A stretch of DNA of 64,000 nt from Myxococcales bacterium (GCA_009692585.1 SHYX01000012.1:40014-104013); one strand, 5' to 3'; shown: positions 50,831 to 60,365, counted from the stretch's first letter. Numbers and translations are program-made. Notes: generated by a model from the sequence alone, not told the origin.

Positions 50831-50856
50831 TCAACTTTTCCATACGGAGAACCGAT
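50831..50856 (+). promoter_or_regulatory. Possible sigma-28-type promoter before the ECF sigma gene
   Basis: TCAAC at 50831-50835 and CCGAT at 50852-50856, separated by 16 bases instead of 15. The first bases after TCAAC (TTTTC) resemble the three clear copies. It would give a leader of about 25 bases before the ATG at 50889. One extra spacer base weakens the call. Confidence 0.35.
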
Positions 50857-50888
50857 CCTTCCTCGCCGGTCGTGGCATTGATCGCGCG

Positions 50889-51455
50889 ATGAGGGTCACT
50901 CCCGAACTCCGCTCCCGCACCGAGGCCGCCTTCCGAGGCGACGCCGGTGGCCTGGATCAGCTCATCGAAGCGTGGCTTCCGGTGGTGCTGTCGTGGTGCT
51001 CCCGCCTGGGCGGGCCGCGGGTGGACGCCGAAGAGGCCGCGCATGACACGCTGATGGTGGTCGTGCGGCGGCTCGACAGTTGCTACGACGCGGCGCGGTT
51101 CCCGTCGTGGCTGTTCGGCATCACCCGCCGCACCCTGGGTCGGCATCGTCGCCGCGCCTTCGTCGCCCGGTGGGTCCCGGGCCTCCAGGTCGACGTGCGC
51201 GACCCGGCCGATGGTCCAGCGCGGCTGTTCGCGGTGTCCGAGACCAGCCGCCGCGTCCAGGAGACGCTGGAACGCATGGCCGCGGACGACCGCGAGGTGT
51301 TGGTGCTCGCCCTCCTCGAGGATCGGCCCGACACCGAGGTCGCGGCGATGCTCGACGTTCCCCTCGGTACGATGAAGAGCCGCCTTCGGCGCGCTCGTGA
51401 AAAGTTCCTGCGGCTTGCCCGTGCGACCGACCTACAGCCCGGTGAGGAGGCGTGA
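50889..51455 (+). CDS. ECF-family RNA polymerase sigma factor
   Basis: 188 residues from an ATG at 50889; the frame is open 21 codons upstream, but that part reads as non-coding. Region 2 shows D-A-E-E-A-A-H-D-T-L-M-V-V-V-R-R-L and F-P-S-W-L-F-G-I-T-R-R-T, and region 4 a helix-turn-helix with L-E-D-R-P-D-T-E-V-A-A-M-L-D-V-P-L-G-T-M-K-S-R-L. These match sigma-70 regions 2 and 4 without the central region 3. It directs RNA polymerase to specific promoters, usually for envelope stress. The overlapping downstream gene, with one transmembrane helix and a FecR-like domain, is probably its anti-sigma or regulator. Confidence 0.92.
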   Translation: MRVTPELRSRTEAAFRGDAGGLDQLIEAWLPVVLSWCSRLGGPRVDAEEAAHDTLMVVVRRLDSCYDAARFPSWLFGITRRTLGRHRRRAFVARWVPGLQVDVRDPADGPARLFAVSETSRRVQETLERMAADDREVLVLALLEDRPDTEVAAMLDVPLGTMKSRLRRAREKFLRLARATDLQPGEEA

Positions 51456-52387
51456 TGCCCGACGATCTGACCCCAGGCGCAGAGGCGCGACTCGATCAAG
51501 CGGCTGTCGCCCTCCTGAGCGACCTGCCGGACGCCGCACCGGGCGCAGCCACGCGCGTCGCACGTCGTCTTGCGCGTTCGGTGGCCGCCGGGCAGCCGCA
51601 GGCGCGCTCCCCCCGCTATGCGTATGTTGGCGGTGGTCTCCTCGGCGCCGCACTCGCGGCGGCGGCCCTGTTCGCCGTCCCCGCACCGGTAGCGACCCCA
51701 CCCGCCGGCGAAGGAACCCTGCAGAGCGAAGACCGCTGGGCCGCCCGCGCCTTCGACGGAGTCGCCCTGAGCTACCGCGGCGTGGGCGATGTCGACGGCA
51801 CGGACAAGGCGCCGCGCATCGACTGGCAGCGCGGCACGCTCAACGTCGAAGTGACGCCGGACCGTGGCCTCGATGTGCGAATCAGCACCCGCGAGGCGGA
51901 GGTGCGCGTGGTCGGAACCGGCTTCACCGTCGATCGCACCGCGCTCGGCACCCGCGTCGACGTCCGCCACGGCCTCGTCGAGACCCGCTGCGGAGACAGC
52001 GCCGTCAAGATGTTGGGTGAGGGAGACAGTGTCGTCTGTCCGCCGCGCTCGGCGGCCGGCCTCCTCGGCCGCGCCCAAGCGCTGCGCGAGAGCGGCTCCC
52101 CCCCCGACGACGTCGTCAGCGCGATCAACAGCGGGCTGGTGCTCAGCGCCGCCGGCGACCCCGTGGCAGACGAGTTGCTCGCGCTCCAAGTCCGCGTGCT
52201 CGCCGACGCGGGCCGCCCCGCCGATGCCCTCGCTGCGGCCGAGCGCCTCATCGCCTCAGGCGGCGGTGCCCGACGCGGCGAAGTGTTGTCCATCTCCGGC
52301 CAGCTGGCCGCCCTCGGCGGCGGCTGCGCAACGGCCGCTCCCTGGCTCGCGGCCGCTGGCGCCGACGCCAGCGGCTACTGCCAGTAG
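51455..52387 (+). CDS. FecR-like membrane protein, likely partner of the ECF sigma factor
   Basis: 310 residues from an ATG sharing one base with the sigma stop (TGATG), with GGAGG just upstream. N-terminal cytoplasmic segment (1-55), one transmembrane helix near 58-78 (Y-V-G-G-G-L-L-G-A-A-L-A-A-A-A-L), then a periplasmic FecR domain: R-G-T-L-N-V-E-V-T, V-R-V-V-G-T-G-F-T-V and V-R-H-G-L-V-E. FecR proteins relay a periplasmic signal to sigma. A TPR-like helical C-terminus (215-300) ends in a Cys-containing tail. The organisation fits a cell-surface signalling pair, but no TonB receptor is adjacent. Confidence 0.82.
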   Translation: MPDDLTPGAEARLDQAAVALLSDLPDAAPGAATRVARRLARSVAAGQPQARSPRYAYVGGGLLGAALAAAALFAVPAPVATPPAGEGTLQSEDRWAARAFDGVALSYRGVGDVDGTDKAPRIDWQRGTLNVEVTPDRGLDVRISTREAEVRVVGTGFTVDRTALGTRVDVRHGLVETRCGDSAVKMLGEGDSVVCPPRSAAGLLGRAQALRESGSPPDDVVSAINSGLVLSAAGDPVADELLALQVRVLADAGRPADALAAAERLIASGGGARRGEVLSISGQLAALGGGCATAAPWLAAAGADASGYCQ

Positions 52388-52421
52388 CTACCCTCGCCCG
52401 TCCTCCACCTCGGATGTTCCG

Positions 52422-54893
52422 ATGCGCGTCCTGACGCTCTTCCCGCTCTTGCTGCTCCTGGCCTGCACCGAAGCCGCCATCGTCATCGACGAGGACCCCG
52501 GCACGGGCAAGGACACCGCCGGAGACACCGACGACACTGGATCGATCGCGGATGGTGCCATCTCGGTGGCCCCCCCCAGCCTGGACCTGGGAACGATCTT
52601 CGTGGGCCAGACGGCCCAGACCGCGATCGCCGTGACCAATATCGGCGACGGGGCCGTCGCCGTCACCCTCACCGTCGTCGGCGGCTGGGCGACCGCGTAC
52701 ACCCTCGACGCCTACACCTCGGCTCCGGCGGCCGGGGAAAGCGCCACCCACAACCTCACGCTCACGCCGACCACCTGGGGAGATCACCGCGTCAGCGTGC
52801 TGGTCAACGACAGCGTCAGCGGTGGCCACGTCGAGGTAGTCGTGTCCGCCCGCGTGCAACTCGACAAGGACGGCGACGGGTTCGGCAGTGTGGACAGCGG
52901 CGGCGACGACTGCAACGACGACGACGCCACCGTCAATCCCGGCGCCACGGATGTCTGGTACGACGGCATCGACAGCGACTGCGCCGGCGGGGACGACTAC
53001 GACCAGGATGGCGACGGACACATCGCCAGCGACTACGGCGGCGACGACTGCAACGACACCGACGCCGACATCAACCCCAGCGCGCTGGACACCTGGTACG
53101 ACGGCGTCGACAGCGACTGCGCCGCCAACGACGACTACGACCAGGACGCCGACGGCTACGTGGCCGCGGACTACGGCGGCGACGACTGCAACGACACCGA
53201 TGCGGCCATCAATCCCGGCGCGGCCGACATCTGGTACGACGGCACCGACAGCGACTGCGCCGGCAACGACGACTACGACCAGGACGGCGACACCCACCAG
53301 TCCGCCGACTACGGCGGGGACGACTGCAACGACACCGATGCGGCCATCAATCCCGGCGCGGCCGAGGTCTGGTACGACGGCGTCGATCAGGACTGCCTCG
53401 GCGGCAGCGATGACGACCAGGATGGCGACGGCGTCGACTACCCCACCGACTGCAACGACACCGATCCGACGGTCACCGGCCCCACGACCGAGACGCTGAA
53501 CGGCAACGACGACGACTGCAACGGCATCATCGACGACATGGGCATCGGCGACGTCGCCAGCGGCGTGATCTACGGGAGCGCCAGCAGCATGGCGCTCGGC
53601 GACCACGGGCTGGTGGCGATGGGCGCAGACGTCACCGGAGACGGCCTCACCGACCTGCTCCTGGGCGCGCCGGTCAGCAGTACCGGGTACACCTGGGTGG
53701 TCGACGGCGTCACCGCGTCGACCGCGGCCGGGCTCGTCACCGCCTACGACACGGCCGAGGTCAGCGGCGATTCGGCCGGCTCGGGTAACTACTGGCGCGT
53801 GGGCTGGCTCAACGGGCCGATGGGCGACGTCGACGGCGACGGCACCGGAGACCTGTTGGTGGGGGGGTACATTTCCAGCTCCTACCCATACTATGGGCGA
53901 AGCTACCTGTTCTACGGCGGCGCGGCGATCGGCGGCAGCATCGCCGCCAGCGACTTCGACGTCCGCTTCTCGGGCGACAGCGAGTACGGCAGCGACGGCT
54001 CGCGCATGTCCGCCAGCGGCGACATGAACGGGGACGGACAGGCCGATGTCGCCATCGGCTCCTACAACGATTCGGACGGCTCCGGGTGGGGCGGCGACAC
54101 GCCCGGAAGCCTCGCGGTCTTCTCTGGGGCCACCTTCGCGGACGACACGCTGGACATTGACGAAGGCGACGATCTCATCATGGGCGCCGACGACAACGAC
54201 TACTTCGGCTACTCGCTGGTGCTGGCCGACCTCACCGGTGACGGGTACGACGACGCCATCGTCGGCGCCCCCTACAACGACGACGGGGAAGACAACGGCG
54301 GCGCCATCTACGTGATCGCCGGAAACACCTCGCTCTCCTGGGACGACACCGCCGACGACGCGGCGGAGTTCGAGATCCAGGGCGACGACACCGACCTTCA
54401 CCTCGGCCAGGACAACATGGCCCACCCCGGCGACGTCGATGGCGACGGCGCACTGGACCTCGGCCTCGCCATCGAAAGTGAAGGCGACGTGTGGATCTTC
54501 CTCGCGCCGTCCGCCGACATGGACCTTGGCGACGCCGATCACGAATTCAACGGCACCGACGGCGACCACGGCTCGACCCTGGTCATCGACTCCGACCTCG
54601 ACGGCGACGGCGCCGACGACATCGTGCTCGGCGCCGATGGCGACGACAGCGCCTACTCCAACTCGGGTACGGTCTTCGTGTTCTCGTGGTCGTCCAGCTG
54701 GGGCGGAAGCTTCGACGAAGGCGACGCGCGCGCCACGTTCTCGGGAAGCCAGGCCGATGGCTACTTCGGCTCGGGCGGCGCCGGCGGCGCTGATCTTGAC
54801 GGCGACGGGCTCGAGGATGTGGCGCTCGGCGAGTCCCAGAACGACAGCGGCGCCAGCAACGCCGGCGCGGTGTGGATCATCCCGGGCTGGTAG
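52422..54893 (+). CDS. Lipoprotein with MopE-type repeats and FG-GAP propeller
   Basis: 823 residues. Lipobox L-L-L-L-A-C gives Cys15. A D-T-G/D-T-A linker precedes an Ig-like or abnormal-spindle-like domain (50-145) with P-P-S-L-D-L-G-T-I-F-V-G. Four near-identical 46-residue MopE units follow (from about 160), each with G-G-D-D-C-N-D, N-P-G-A, W-Y-D-G-x-D-S-D-C and D-Y-D-Q-D-G-D. The C-terminal 430 residues carry several FG-GAP calcium loops (D-V-D-G-D-G-T-G-D-L-L-V-G and similar), forming an integrin-alpha-like propeller. There is no MYXO-CTERM, since it is lipid-anchored. It is a probable calcium-dependent surface adhesin, related in style to the protein at 9596. Confidence 0.85.
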   Translation: MRVLTLFPLLLLLACTEAAIVIDEDPGTGKDTAGDTDDTGSIADGAISVAPPSLDLGTIFVGQTAQTAIAVTNIGDGAVAVTLTVVGGWATAYTLDAYTSAPAAGESATHNLTLTPTTWGDHRVSVLVNDSVSGGHVEVVVSARVQLDKDGDGFGSVDSGGDDCNDDDATVNPGATDVWYDGIDSDCAGGDDYDQDGDGHIASDYGGDDCNDTDADINPSALDTWYDGVDSDCAANDDYDQDADGYVAADYGGDDCNDTDAAINPGAADIWYDGTDSDCAGNDDYDQDGDTHQSADYGGDDCNDTDAAINPGAAEVWYDGVDQDCLGGSDDDQDGDGVDYPTDCNDTDPTVTGPTTETLNGNDDDCNGIIDDMGIGDVASGVIYGSASSMALGDHGLVAMGADVTGDGLTDLLLGAPVSSTGYTWVVDGVTASTAAGLVTAYDTAEVSGDSAGSGNYWRVGWLNGPMGDVDGDGTGDLLVGGYISSSYPYYGRSYLFYGGAAIGGSIAASDFDVRFSGDSEYGSDGSRMSASGDMNGDGQADVAIGSYNDSDGSGWGGDTPGSLAVFSGATFADDTLDIDEGDDLIMGADDNDYFGYSLVLADLTGDGYDDAIVGAPYNDDGEDNGGAIYVIAGNTSLSWDDTADDAAEFEIQGDDTDLHLGQDNMAHPGDVDGDGALDLGLAIESEGDVWIFLAPSADMDLGDADHEFNGTDGDHGSTLVIDSDLDGDGADDIVLGADGDDSAYSNSGTVFVFSWSSSWGGSFDEGDARATFSGSQADGYFGSGGAGGADLDGDGLEDVALGESQNDSGASNAGAVWIIPGW
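52893..53444 (+). repeat. 138-bp tandem repeat, four units, inside the MopE/FG-GAP gene
   Basis: Units begin at 52893, 53031, 53169 and 53307. Each encodes 46 residues with G-G-D-D-C-N-D and W-Y-D-G. Units 3 and 4 share long identical nucleotide runs, pointing to recent duplication or gene conversion. Confidence 0.85.
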
Positions 54894-54911
54894 CGCGTTA
54901 ACCCCGCGAGG

Positions 54912-57218
54912 ATGACCCCCGCGGAGCTGACGGACGGCCTGAACCCGGAGCAACGCCGCGCCGTCGCCACCCTGGACGGGCCCCTGCTCATCCTGGCGGG
55001 CGCCGGTTCCGGCAAGACGCGGGTGCTCACGCGCCGGATCGCGGCGCTGTTGGCGCGGGGGACCGTGGGCGAGGGGGCGTTCGCGCCCTGGTTGCGGCCG
55101 TGGAACATCCTCGCCGTCACCTTCACCAACAAGGCGGCCGGCGAGATGCGCCGCCGGGTGGAGGCGCTGGTCGGGGAATCTGCAAGGCACCTCTGGGTGT
55201 CCACCTTCCATTCCACCTGTGTGCGCATCCTCCGTCAGGACATCGAGCCGCTCGGCTGGCGACGGGATTTTGTCATCTACGACGACGACGACCAGCTGCG
55301 GGTGATCAAGGCGGTGCTCGAGGAGTTCAAGATCTCGCCGAAGGAGCTCTCGCCCGCCGCGGTGCGCGGCCGCATCGATCGCACCAAGAACGGACTCACC
55401 AGCGGCGAGCACCTCCCCCGCTCCGACCCCTTCCCCAAACTGTTCGCCAGCTACGAGGCACGGCTGAAGAAGGCGAACGCGCTGGACTTCAACGACCTCA
55501 TCAACAAGGTGGTAACGCTCTGGACCGAGAACCCCGCCGTGTTGGCACGCTGGCAGGATCGGTGGCGGTACGTGCTGGTGGACGAGTACCAGGACACCAA
55601 TCCGGCTCAGTACACCCTGCTCAAACTTCTGGCGGGAGACGCCAGAAATCTTGCCGTCGTCGGCGATGACGATCAGAGCATCTACCGCTTCCGCGGGGCC
55701 GACCTGCGCAACATCCTGGAATTCGAAGAAGACTTCCCAGGCGCAGCGGTGATCAAGCTCGAGCAGAACTACCGCAGCAAAGGGAACATCCTCAAGGCAG
55801 CGTCGGGCGTGGTGCGCAACAACAAGGCGCGCAAGGACAAGACCCTCCGCACCGACGCCGAGGACGGGGAGCAGGTGAAGCTCCTCTTGACGGAGGACGA
55901 CACCGCCGAAGGCGAGACCATCGTCAACACCATGCTGCGCCTTGGCCACAACTGGAGCGACTACGCCGTCATCTACCGAACAAACGCCCTGAGTCGGCAG
56001 GTCGAGCAGGCGTTGACCCGCAACCGGATTCCCTACACGCTTGTGGGCGGCCGGAAGTTCTACGACCGCATGGAGGTCAAGGACATCCTGGGTTATCTCC
56101 GACTCCTCCACAACCCCGACGACGACATCGCACTGGCGCGGGTGGTGAACGTCCCCGCCCGCGGGCTGGGCGACAAGGCCATGGAGTCGCTGCGCGCGGA
56201 GGCGGCGCGTCACGGGACGAATCTCCGTGCGGCGGCCCGGGCGCTCGGCGGTACCGGCGGACGCGCGGGCAACGCGCTGGCGGCGTTCTCGCTCTTGATG
56301 GATCGCCTCCAGAGCGTGGTCCACCTGATGCCGCTGTCCGACCTCGTGGCCTACGTCGCGACCGAGACCGGGTACATCGCGATGCTGGAGGCCGAGGACA
56401 CCGACGAGGCGCGCGGCCGGATCGAGAACGTCCGCGAGCTCCAGCGCAGCGCCGCCGCCGTTCTGGAAGAACCCGACGACGACGGCAACGTCCCCGAGCC
56501 GGGGCCGCTGTCCCTCCGCTACTTCCTCGACCGCGCCACGCTCTCCGGTCAGGCGGACGAACTTCCCGACGAAGGCGCCGGGGCGGTCACGCTCCTGACC
56601 GCCCATCTCGCCAAGGGACTCGAATTCCCCGTGGTCTTCGTCATCGGCCTGGTGGAGAAGGGCTTTCCGCATGCACGCGCGGAGCTGGAGGAGGACATCG
56701 AAGAAGAGCGCCGCCTCGCCTACGTCGCGTTCACGCGGGCACGCGAACGCCTGTTTCTCACCTCTCCCCGCCGCCGTCGCGGGCCCGATGGCTGGTTCGA
56801 GGACGCGATTCTTTCCAGATTCGTCCATGAGATTCCCGAGGGCGCACTCAGTGGGCTGGCGCAGGTTCCGCGGCAGCTTCCGTCGTGGCGGCTGGGAAAC
56901 CTTGCACCGATGGGTCGCGGCACCCCTGCCGCGGCGCCCGCGCGACCGGGATGGTCATCCGACCGCGCCGCTCCCACGCGCGCTCCCGCGCCCCAGCCAG
57001 CCTTTTCGCGGCCGCAAGGACTGCGCACGCTCGTGCCCGAGAACCTCGACTCTTTCGTCAACGGCGCCGAGGTCCTGCATCCGTCTCTTGGAATCGGTAC
57101 AATCCAAGCGAGGGAGGGAACTCCCGGCAATCCGCGTCTCACGATACAATTCTCCGGCGCCGGTCCGAGAACCGTCTACGCGGTTACTGCGGCGCTCGAA
57201 TTGATCATCCGGTCTTAG
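54912..57218 (+). CDS. UvrD/PcrA/Rep-type DNA helicase
   Basis: 768 residues, SF1A helicase. Motif I is A-G-A-G-S-G-K-T near 29-36, motif Ia T-F-T-N-K-A-A-G-E-M, motif II D-E-Y-Q-D-T-N and motif III V-G-D-D-D-Q-S-I-Y-R-F-R-G-A. Motif IV is Q-N-Y-R-S, motif V T-A-H-L-A-K-G-L-E-F and motif VI V-A-F-T-R-A-R. It unwinds DNA in repair or replication restart. The C-terminal tail after about 660 has low-complexity Pro/Ala sequence, then L-H-P-S-L-G-I-G-T-I, resembling the tail module of PcrA that binds RNA polymerase. It starts 18 bases after the upstream stop. Confidence 0.94.
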   Translation: MTPAELTDGLNPEQRRAVATLDGPLLILAGAGSGKTRVLTRRIAALLARGTVGEGAFAPWLRPWNILAVTFTNKAAGEMRRRVEALVGESARHLWVSTFHSTCVRILRQDIEPLGWRRDFVIYDDDDQLRVIKAVLEEFKISPKELSPAAVRGRIDRTKNGLTSGEHLPRSDPFPKLFASYEARLKKANALDFNDLINKVVTLWTENPAVLARWQDRWRYVLVDEYQDTNPAQYTLLKLLAGDARNLAVVGDDDQSIYRFRGADLRNILEFEEDFPGAAVIKLEQNYRSKGNILKAASGVVRNNKARKDKTLRTDAEDGEQVKLLLTEDDTAEGETIVNTMLRLGHNWSDYAVIYRTNALSRQVEQALTRNRIPYTLVGGRKFYDRMEVKDILGYLRLLHNPDDDIALARVVNVPARGLGDKAMESLRAEAARHGTNLRAAARALGGTGGRAGNALAAFSLLMDRLQSVVHLMPLSDLVAYVATETGYIAMLEAEDTDEARGRIENVRELQRSAAAVLEEPDDDGNVPEPGPLSLRYFLDRATLSGQADELPDEGAGAVTLLTAHLAKGLEFPVVFVIGLVEKGFPHARAELEEDIEEERRLAYVAFTRARERLFLTSPRRRRGPDGWFEDAILSRFVHEIPEGALSGLAQVPRQLPSWRLGNLAPMGRGTPAAAPARPGWSSDRAAPTRAPAPQPAFSRPQGLRTLVPENLDSFVNGAEVLHPSLGIGTIQAREGTPGNPRLTIQFSGAGPRTVYAVTAALELIIRS

Positions 57219-57230
57219 GAGCATCCTCGC

Positions 57231-58718
57231 GTGATCGTCTCTTGTGAGTCATGTAAATCCAGATATAAGCTGGATGATAGCAAGATCACCGGGCGTGGTG
57301 CGAAGATCACCTGCCCCAAGTGCAAGCACGTCTTCGTGGTCCTGGCGCCCCCGCCCACCACGACCGACAGCCCGCGACCGGCCATGCTGCCCGAAGCGGG
57401 AGACACCAATGAGTGGGAGGACGACGAGCCTACCCGCGTGGGTCGCGAGGCCGCCGAGGCTGCGGCAGCCGCAGAGGCGGGGCCCGCCGTGGCCCGCGAA
57501 CACCAGGTCGTCCGCGCGCGAGCGGGCACTCCCGCCGCTGCCCCACCCCCCACCAAGGAGGCCGTCGCCGCGCTAGCGGCCAAGTTGGACTTCAGAAAGG
57601 TTGGAATCACCGCCTGGAAGGTGAAGGTCCGCATCGGACTGGTCTACGACTTCTCCGACATCAAAACCCTTCGCAAATACATCCAAGACGGCCGTGTCAC
57701 CGCCGCGGACGTCATCAGTCACGACGGCAAGAACTGGAAACCACTCGGCGACATCCCCGATCTGGACTCGTTCTTCGTGGAATCCTACGAGCGGCTGGAA
57801 GTCGAGTACGCCGCGAAGGCGCCGGCGTCGAAGGAGAGCGGTCCCTCTCCTGCGGATCTCGGAAATGTCGCCGCCGCGCTGGCCGCCGCCGCCGCCGAGG
57901 TGGACGAGCGCGGTGAGTCGCGGGCAACGGGCCCGGTGTACGAAGACCCTTTCGAGGCGATGAAGCAGCGCCAGCGGGAGCGCGGCACAAAGAAACCCCA
58001 TCCAAAAGCGGTGAAGACGCCGGCCGACCACACCCGGATGTTGGCCGCGGCCGCGGTCCTGGTGGCGGTTGCCGGGGCCGGCCTGTGGTGGACCTTCGGC
58101 CGCACCCCGCCCCCGCCCGCTCCCCTTGTCGCGACGGGGGCGCCCGCGCCGAAGGAGCCAACCCCTCGGGGGGCGGCTGACGACAGGTGGAAAACCCTAC
58201 CCCCCGACGCGGCCGGTACCATCGAGGCCGCCACCCCCACGGCGCCGCTCCCCGGCGACTGCCCCGACGGATACGTGTGGAACATCAAGCGCCAGGCGTG
58301 CATGATGGCGGGCCCACGCGGCGCTGGTCCCATCGAACAGATCCCCCGACCCGGCACCCCCAAGGCCATCCCGACGGCACCCATCGGCGGAGCCTCCAGC
58401 ATTTCGGACAGCGATGACGAGGGCATCGGCGACGAAGCGATGAAGAAGAAGGACTTTGAAACCGCCGTCGTAGCATATGGCAAAGCAAGGGTTCCCCTGA
58501 AGCTCGGGGAGGCCCAGATGCGGGCGGGCGACCAGGCGGGCGCGATGGCCACGCTCACGCGGGCCTCGGCGTCCAACAAGCAGGCCTTCAAGTTCATCGG
58601 GGAGCTCCTGGAGACCGCGGGGGACCTTCCCGGCGCCAGGGACGCCTTCCAGAAATACGTCGAGGCGTTCCCGAAGGACGCCGCGGCCAAGGCCCACCTC
58701 GAGTCGCTGGCCCCGTAG
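57231..58718 (+). CDS. Zinc-ribbon/GYF-like membrane protein with C-terminal TPR
   Basis: 495 residues from a GTG, 13 bases after the helicase stop, with GGAG upstream. An N-terminal zinc ribbon of the MJ0042 type has C-E-S-C-K-S-R-Y-K and C-P-K-C-K-H-V-F. A GYF_2-like domain at about 130-185 includes W-K-V-K-V-R-I-G-L-V-Y-D-F and a D-G-K-N-W-K-P-L-G-D ending. One transmembrane helix lies near 265-285, then a Pro-rich stretch, and the C-terminus is a TPR-like helical repeat (about 395-490). Similar proteins in Myxococcota have roles in gliding or envelope work, not proven here. The next gene starts at the following base and has the same layout. Confidence 0.78.
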   Translation: MIVSCESCKSRYKLDDSKITGRGAKITCPKCKHVFVVLAPPPTTTDSPRPAMLPEAGDTNEWEDDEPTRVGREAAEAAAAAEAGPAVAREHQVVRARAGTPAAAPPPTKEAVAALAAKLDFRKVGITAWKVKVRIGLVYDFSDIKTLRKYIQDGRVTAADVISHDGKNWKPLGDIPDLDSFFVESYERLEVEYAAKAPASKESGPSPADLGNVAAALAAAAAEVDERGESRATGPVYEDPFEAMKQRQRERGTKKPHPKAVKTPADHTRMLAAAAVLVAVAGAGLWWTFGRTPPPPAPLVATGAPAPKEPTPRGAADDRWKTLPPDAAGTIEAATPTAPLPGDCPDGYVWNIKRQACMMAGPRGAGPIEQIPRPGTPKAIPTAPIGGASSISDSDDEGIGDEAMKKKDFETAVVAYGKARVPLKLGEAQMRAGDQAGAMATLTRASASNKQAFKFIGELLETAGDLPGARDAFQKYVEAFPKDAAAKAHLESLAP

Positions 58719-60365
58719 ATGGACATCACCTGCCCCCGCTGTCATTGCCGGCATCACGTCGACCCTCCGTCGCCCACGCGCTTCCGCACCCGTCCGCTCC
58801 GTTTCCGCTGCTCTGAATGCGGGCACGCTTTTCCGCTGCACGGCGAGGGCGCTCCCCTGCCGCCCGGGGTGCTGCCAATCGAACCGCCGTCGCGACTGGT
58901 GCCGGAGCCCCGGACGGTACCGGTGGGCGAGCCGATGGAGATGCTCCGGGTCGGCGGCGACGTCTACAGCCTCCCGGACGCCGCGACGCTGCAGCGATGG
59001 ATCCTGGAGCAGCGGGTGTCCCGCTCCGACACGGTCTCTCTGCACGGCATGCGTTGGACCGCCCTCGGCGATCGGGCAGAGTTCGCCATCTTCTTCACCG
59101 CGGCGGACGGCCTTTCGCACGCGAGTCCCGGGCCCACCCCCGAGCCGCTGCCGTCGCCGCTGGCGCCGATGCGCCACCAGTTGCCGATGGCAGACGACGA
59201 GGAGATCTACATCGAGGATCTGGGGCCGATCGACGGTGGGAACGGCCCGACCGAGTTCGTCGCGACACCGCCACCGTCGGAGTTGTCTCCCTTTCCCCCG
59301 ACGGACGAGCCCCCGATCGGCCTGGGGCCGCGTCCGCCGCACTCCGGCCCGCTCGATGAACTCCCGATCGGGAACCTCCTGCCTCCACGCCGCCCGATCG
59401 CAGCCGACGAGCCCGAGAGCTTATTGGACCTCCCGGTCCAGCCGAGCTTCCAGTCCGAGGCGCACAGCCTCGGCTTCCGACTCGGTCCCGACCCGGACAC
59501 CATGGAAGCGACGATGGAGGCCACGCGGGTGAGCGCCTCGCCCGAGCTCATCGCCTCGGACCCCACCGAAGAGTTCATGCGCACCGGCGACTTCGGGGAG
59601 CTGGAACTCGACCTGGCGCCCCCGCCCGTGGTTTTCCCGGGTGGCCAGGTACGCGTCACCGTCGCGACCGCCACCGGTCGCTCGGTTCTCGACGACGACC
59701 ATGCGGACCCGGGACCGGCCTCCAACACCCGGATGTTCGTGGCCGCCGGCACCGCGGGGATCGTGCTGCTCGCCATGCTCCTATGGTACTCGTTGCCCCA
59801 CGACGACGCGACGACCGCGATCGCAGACGCGGCGCCCACAACCGCGAAGCCAGCGGCCGGCGCGACGACTCCCAAGCCCGTCGCGCCGCCGACCGATCCG
59901 GCGACACAGCCGACCGTCGCCGGAGGACCGAACGTCGTGCCGGAACCCGCCCCTCCGACGGCGCCGGCACCCGCCCCGGGGCCCGTCGCCAAGCCGAAGC
60001 CGGCCCCGGTGACGAAGGCGGCGCCCCCGCCTCCGGAAAAGCCCGTCCCGCGCGAAACGCCGACCCCGAAGGCCGCCGTTGCCCCCATCCCCAGCGGCGG
60101 CAGTGCCCGCTCGCTCGCTGACCAGGGATGGAAGGCCATGGATCGGGGCGACATCGAAGGCGCACACGGGCTCTTTGCCAAGGCCCTCCAGAAGGACCCG
60201 AACGCCGGTTGGGCGCTCTACGGGCGCGGCTACGCCAACGAAAAACTCGGCGACAAGGTCAGCGCCCGGGTCGACTACTGCTCGGCCTGGGCTGGGGCGC
60301 GCGCCGACGCCGAACTGTCGCGCGAGCTGGAGGGAGGGCTCAGGCGGCTCAACGCCGGCTGCTAG
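58719..60365 (+). CDS. Zinc-ribbon membrane protein, partner of the preceding gene
   Basis: 548 residues, starting at the base after the upstream stop. A zinc ribbon (C-P-R-C-H-C-R-H-H and C-S-E-C-G-H-A-F) is followed by a GYF-like domain (about 75-130) with R-V-G-G-D-V-Y-S-L-P and R-W-T-A-L-G-D. A long, acidic, Pro-rich segment comes next. One transmembrane helix lies near 335-355, then a Pro/Ala/Thr linker and a TPR-like unit (about 465-545) with A-L-Q-K-D-P-N-A-G-W-A-L-Y-G-R-G-Y-A. The same domains occur in the same order as in the upstream protein, so the two look like diverged duplicates that may form a complex. Confidence 0.75.
   Translation: MDITCPRCHCRHHVDPPSPTRFRTRPLRFRCSECGHAFPLHGEGAPLPPGVLPIEPPSRLVPEPRTVPVGEPMEMLRVGGDVYSLPDAATLQRWILEQRVSRSDTVSLHGMRWTALGDRAEFAIFFTAADGLSHASPGPTPEPLPSPLAPMRHQLPMADDEEIYIEDLGPIDGGNGPTEFVATPPPSELSPFPPTDEPPIGLGPRPPHSGPLDELPIGNLLPPRRPIAADEPESLLDLPVQPSFQSEAHSLGFRLGPDPDTMEATMEATRVSASPELIASDPTEEFMRTGDFGELELDLAPPPVVFPGGQVRVTVATATGRSVLDDDHADPGPASNTRMFVAAGTAGIVLLAMLLWYSLPHDDATTAIADAAPTTAKPAAGATTPKPVAPPTDPATQPTVAGGPNVVPEPAPPTAPAPAPGPVAKPKPAPVTKAAPPPPEKPVPRETPTPKAAVAPIPSGGSARSLADQGWKAMDRGDIEGAHGLFAKALQKDPNAGWALYGRGYANEKLGDKVSARVDYCSAWAGARADAELSRELEGGLRRLNAGC

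Noticed and set aside
52248..56828. 1526-codon minus-strand frame opposite the MopE lipoprotein and helicase
   Set aside because: Opposite strand encodes UvrD and repeat proteins with all motifs; the antisense reading has no recognisable sequence.
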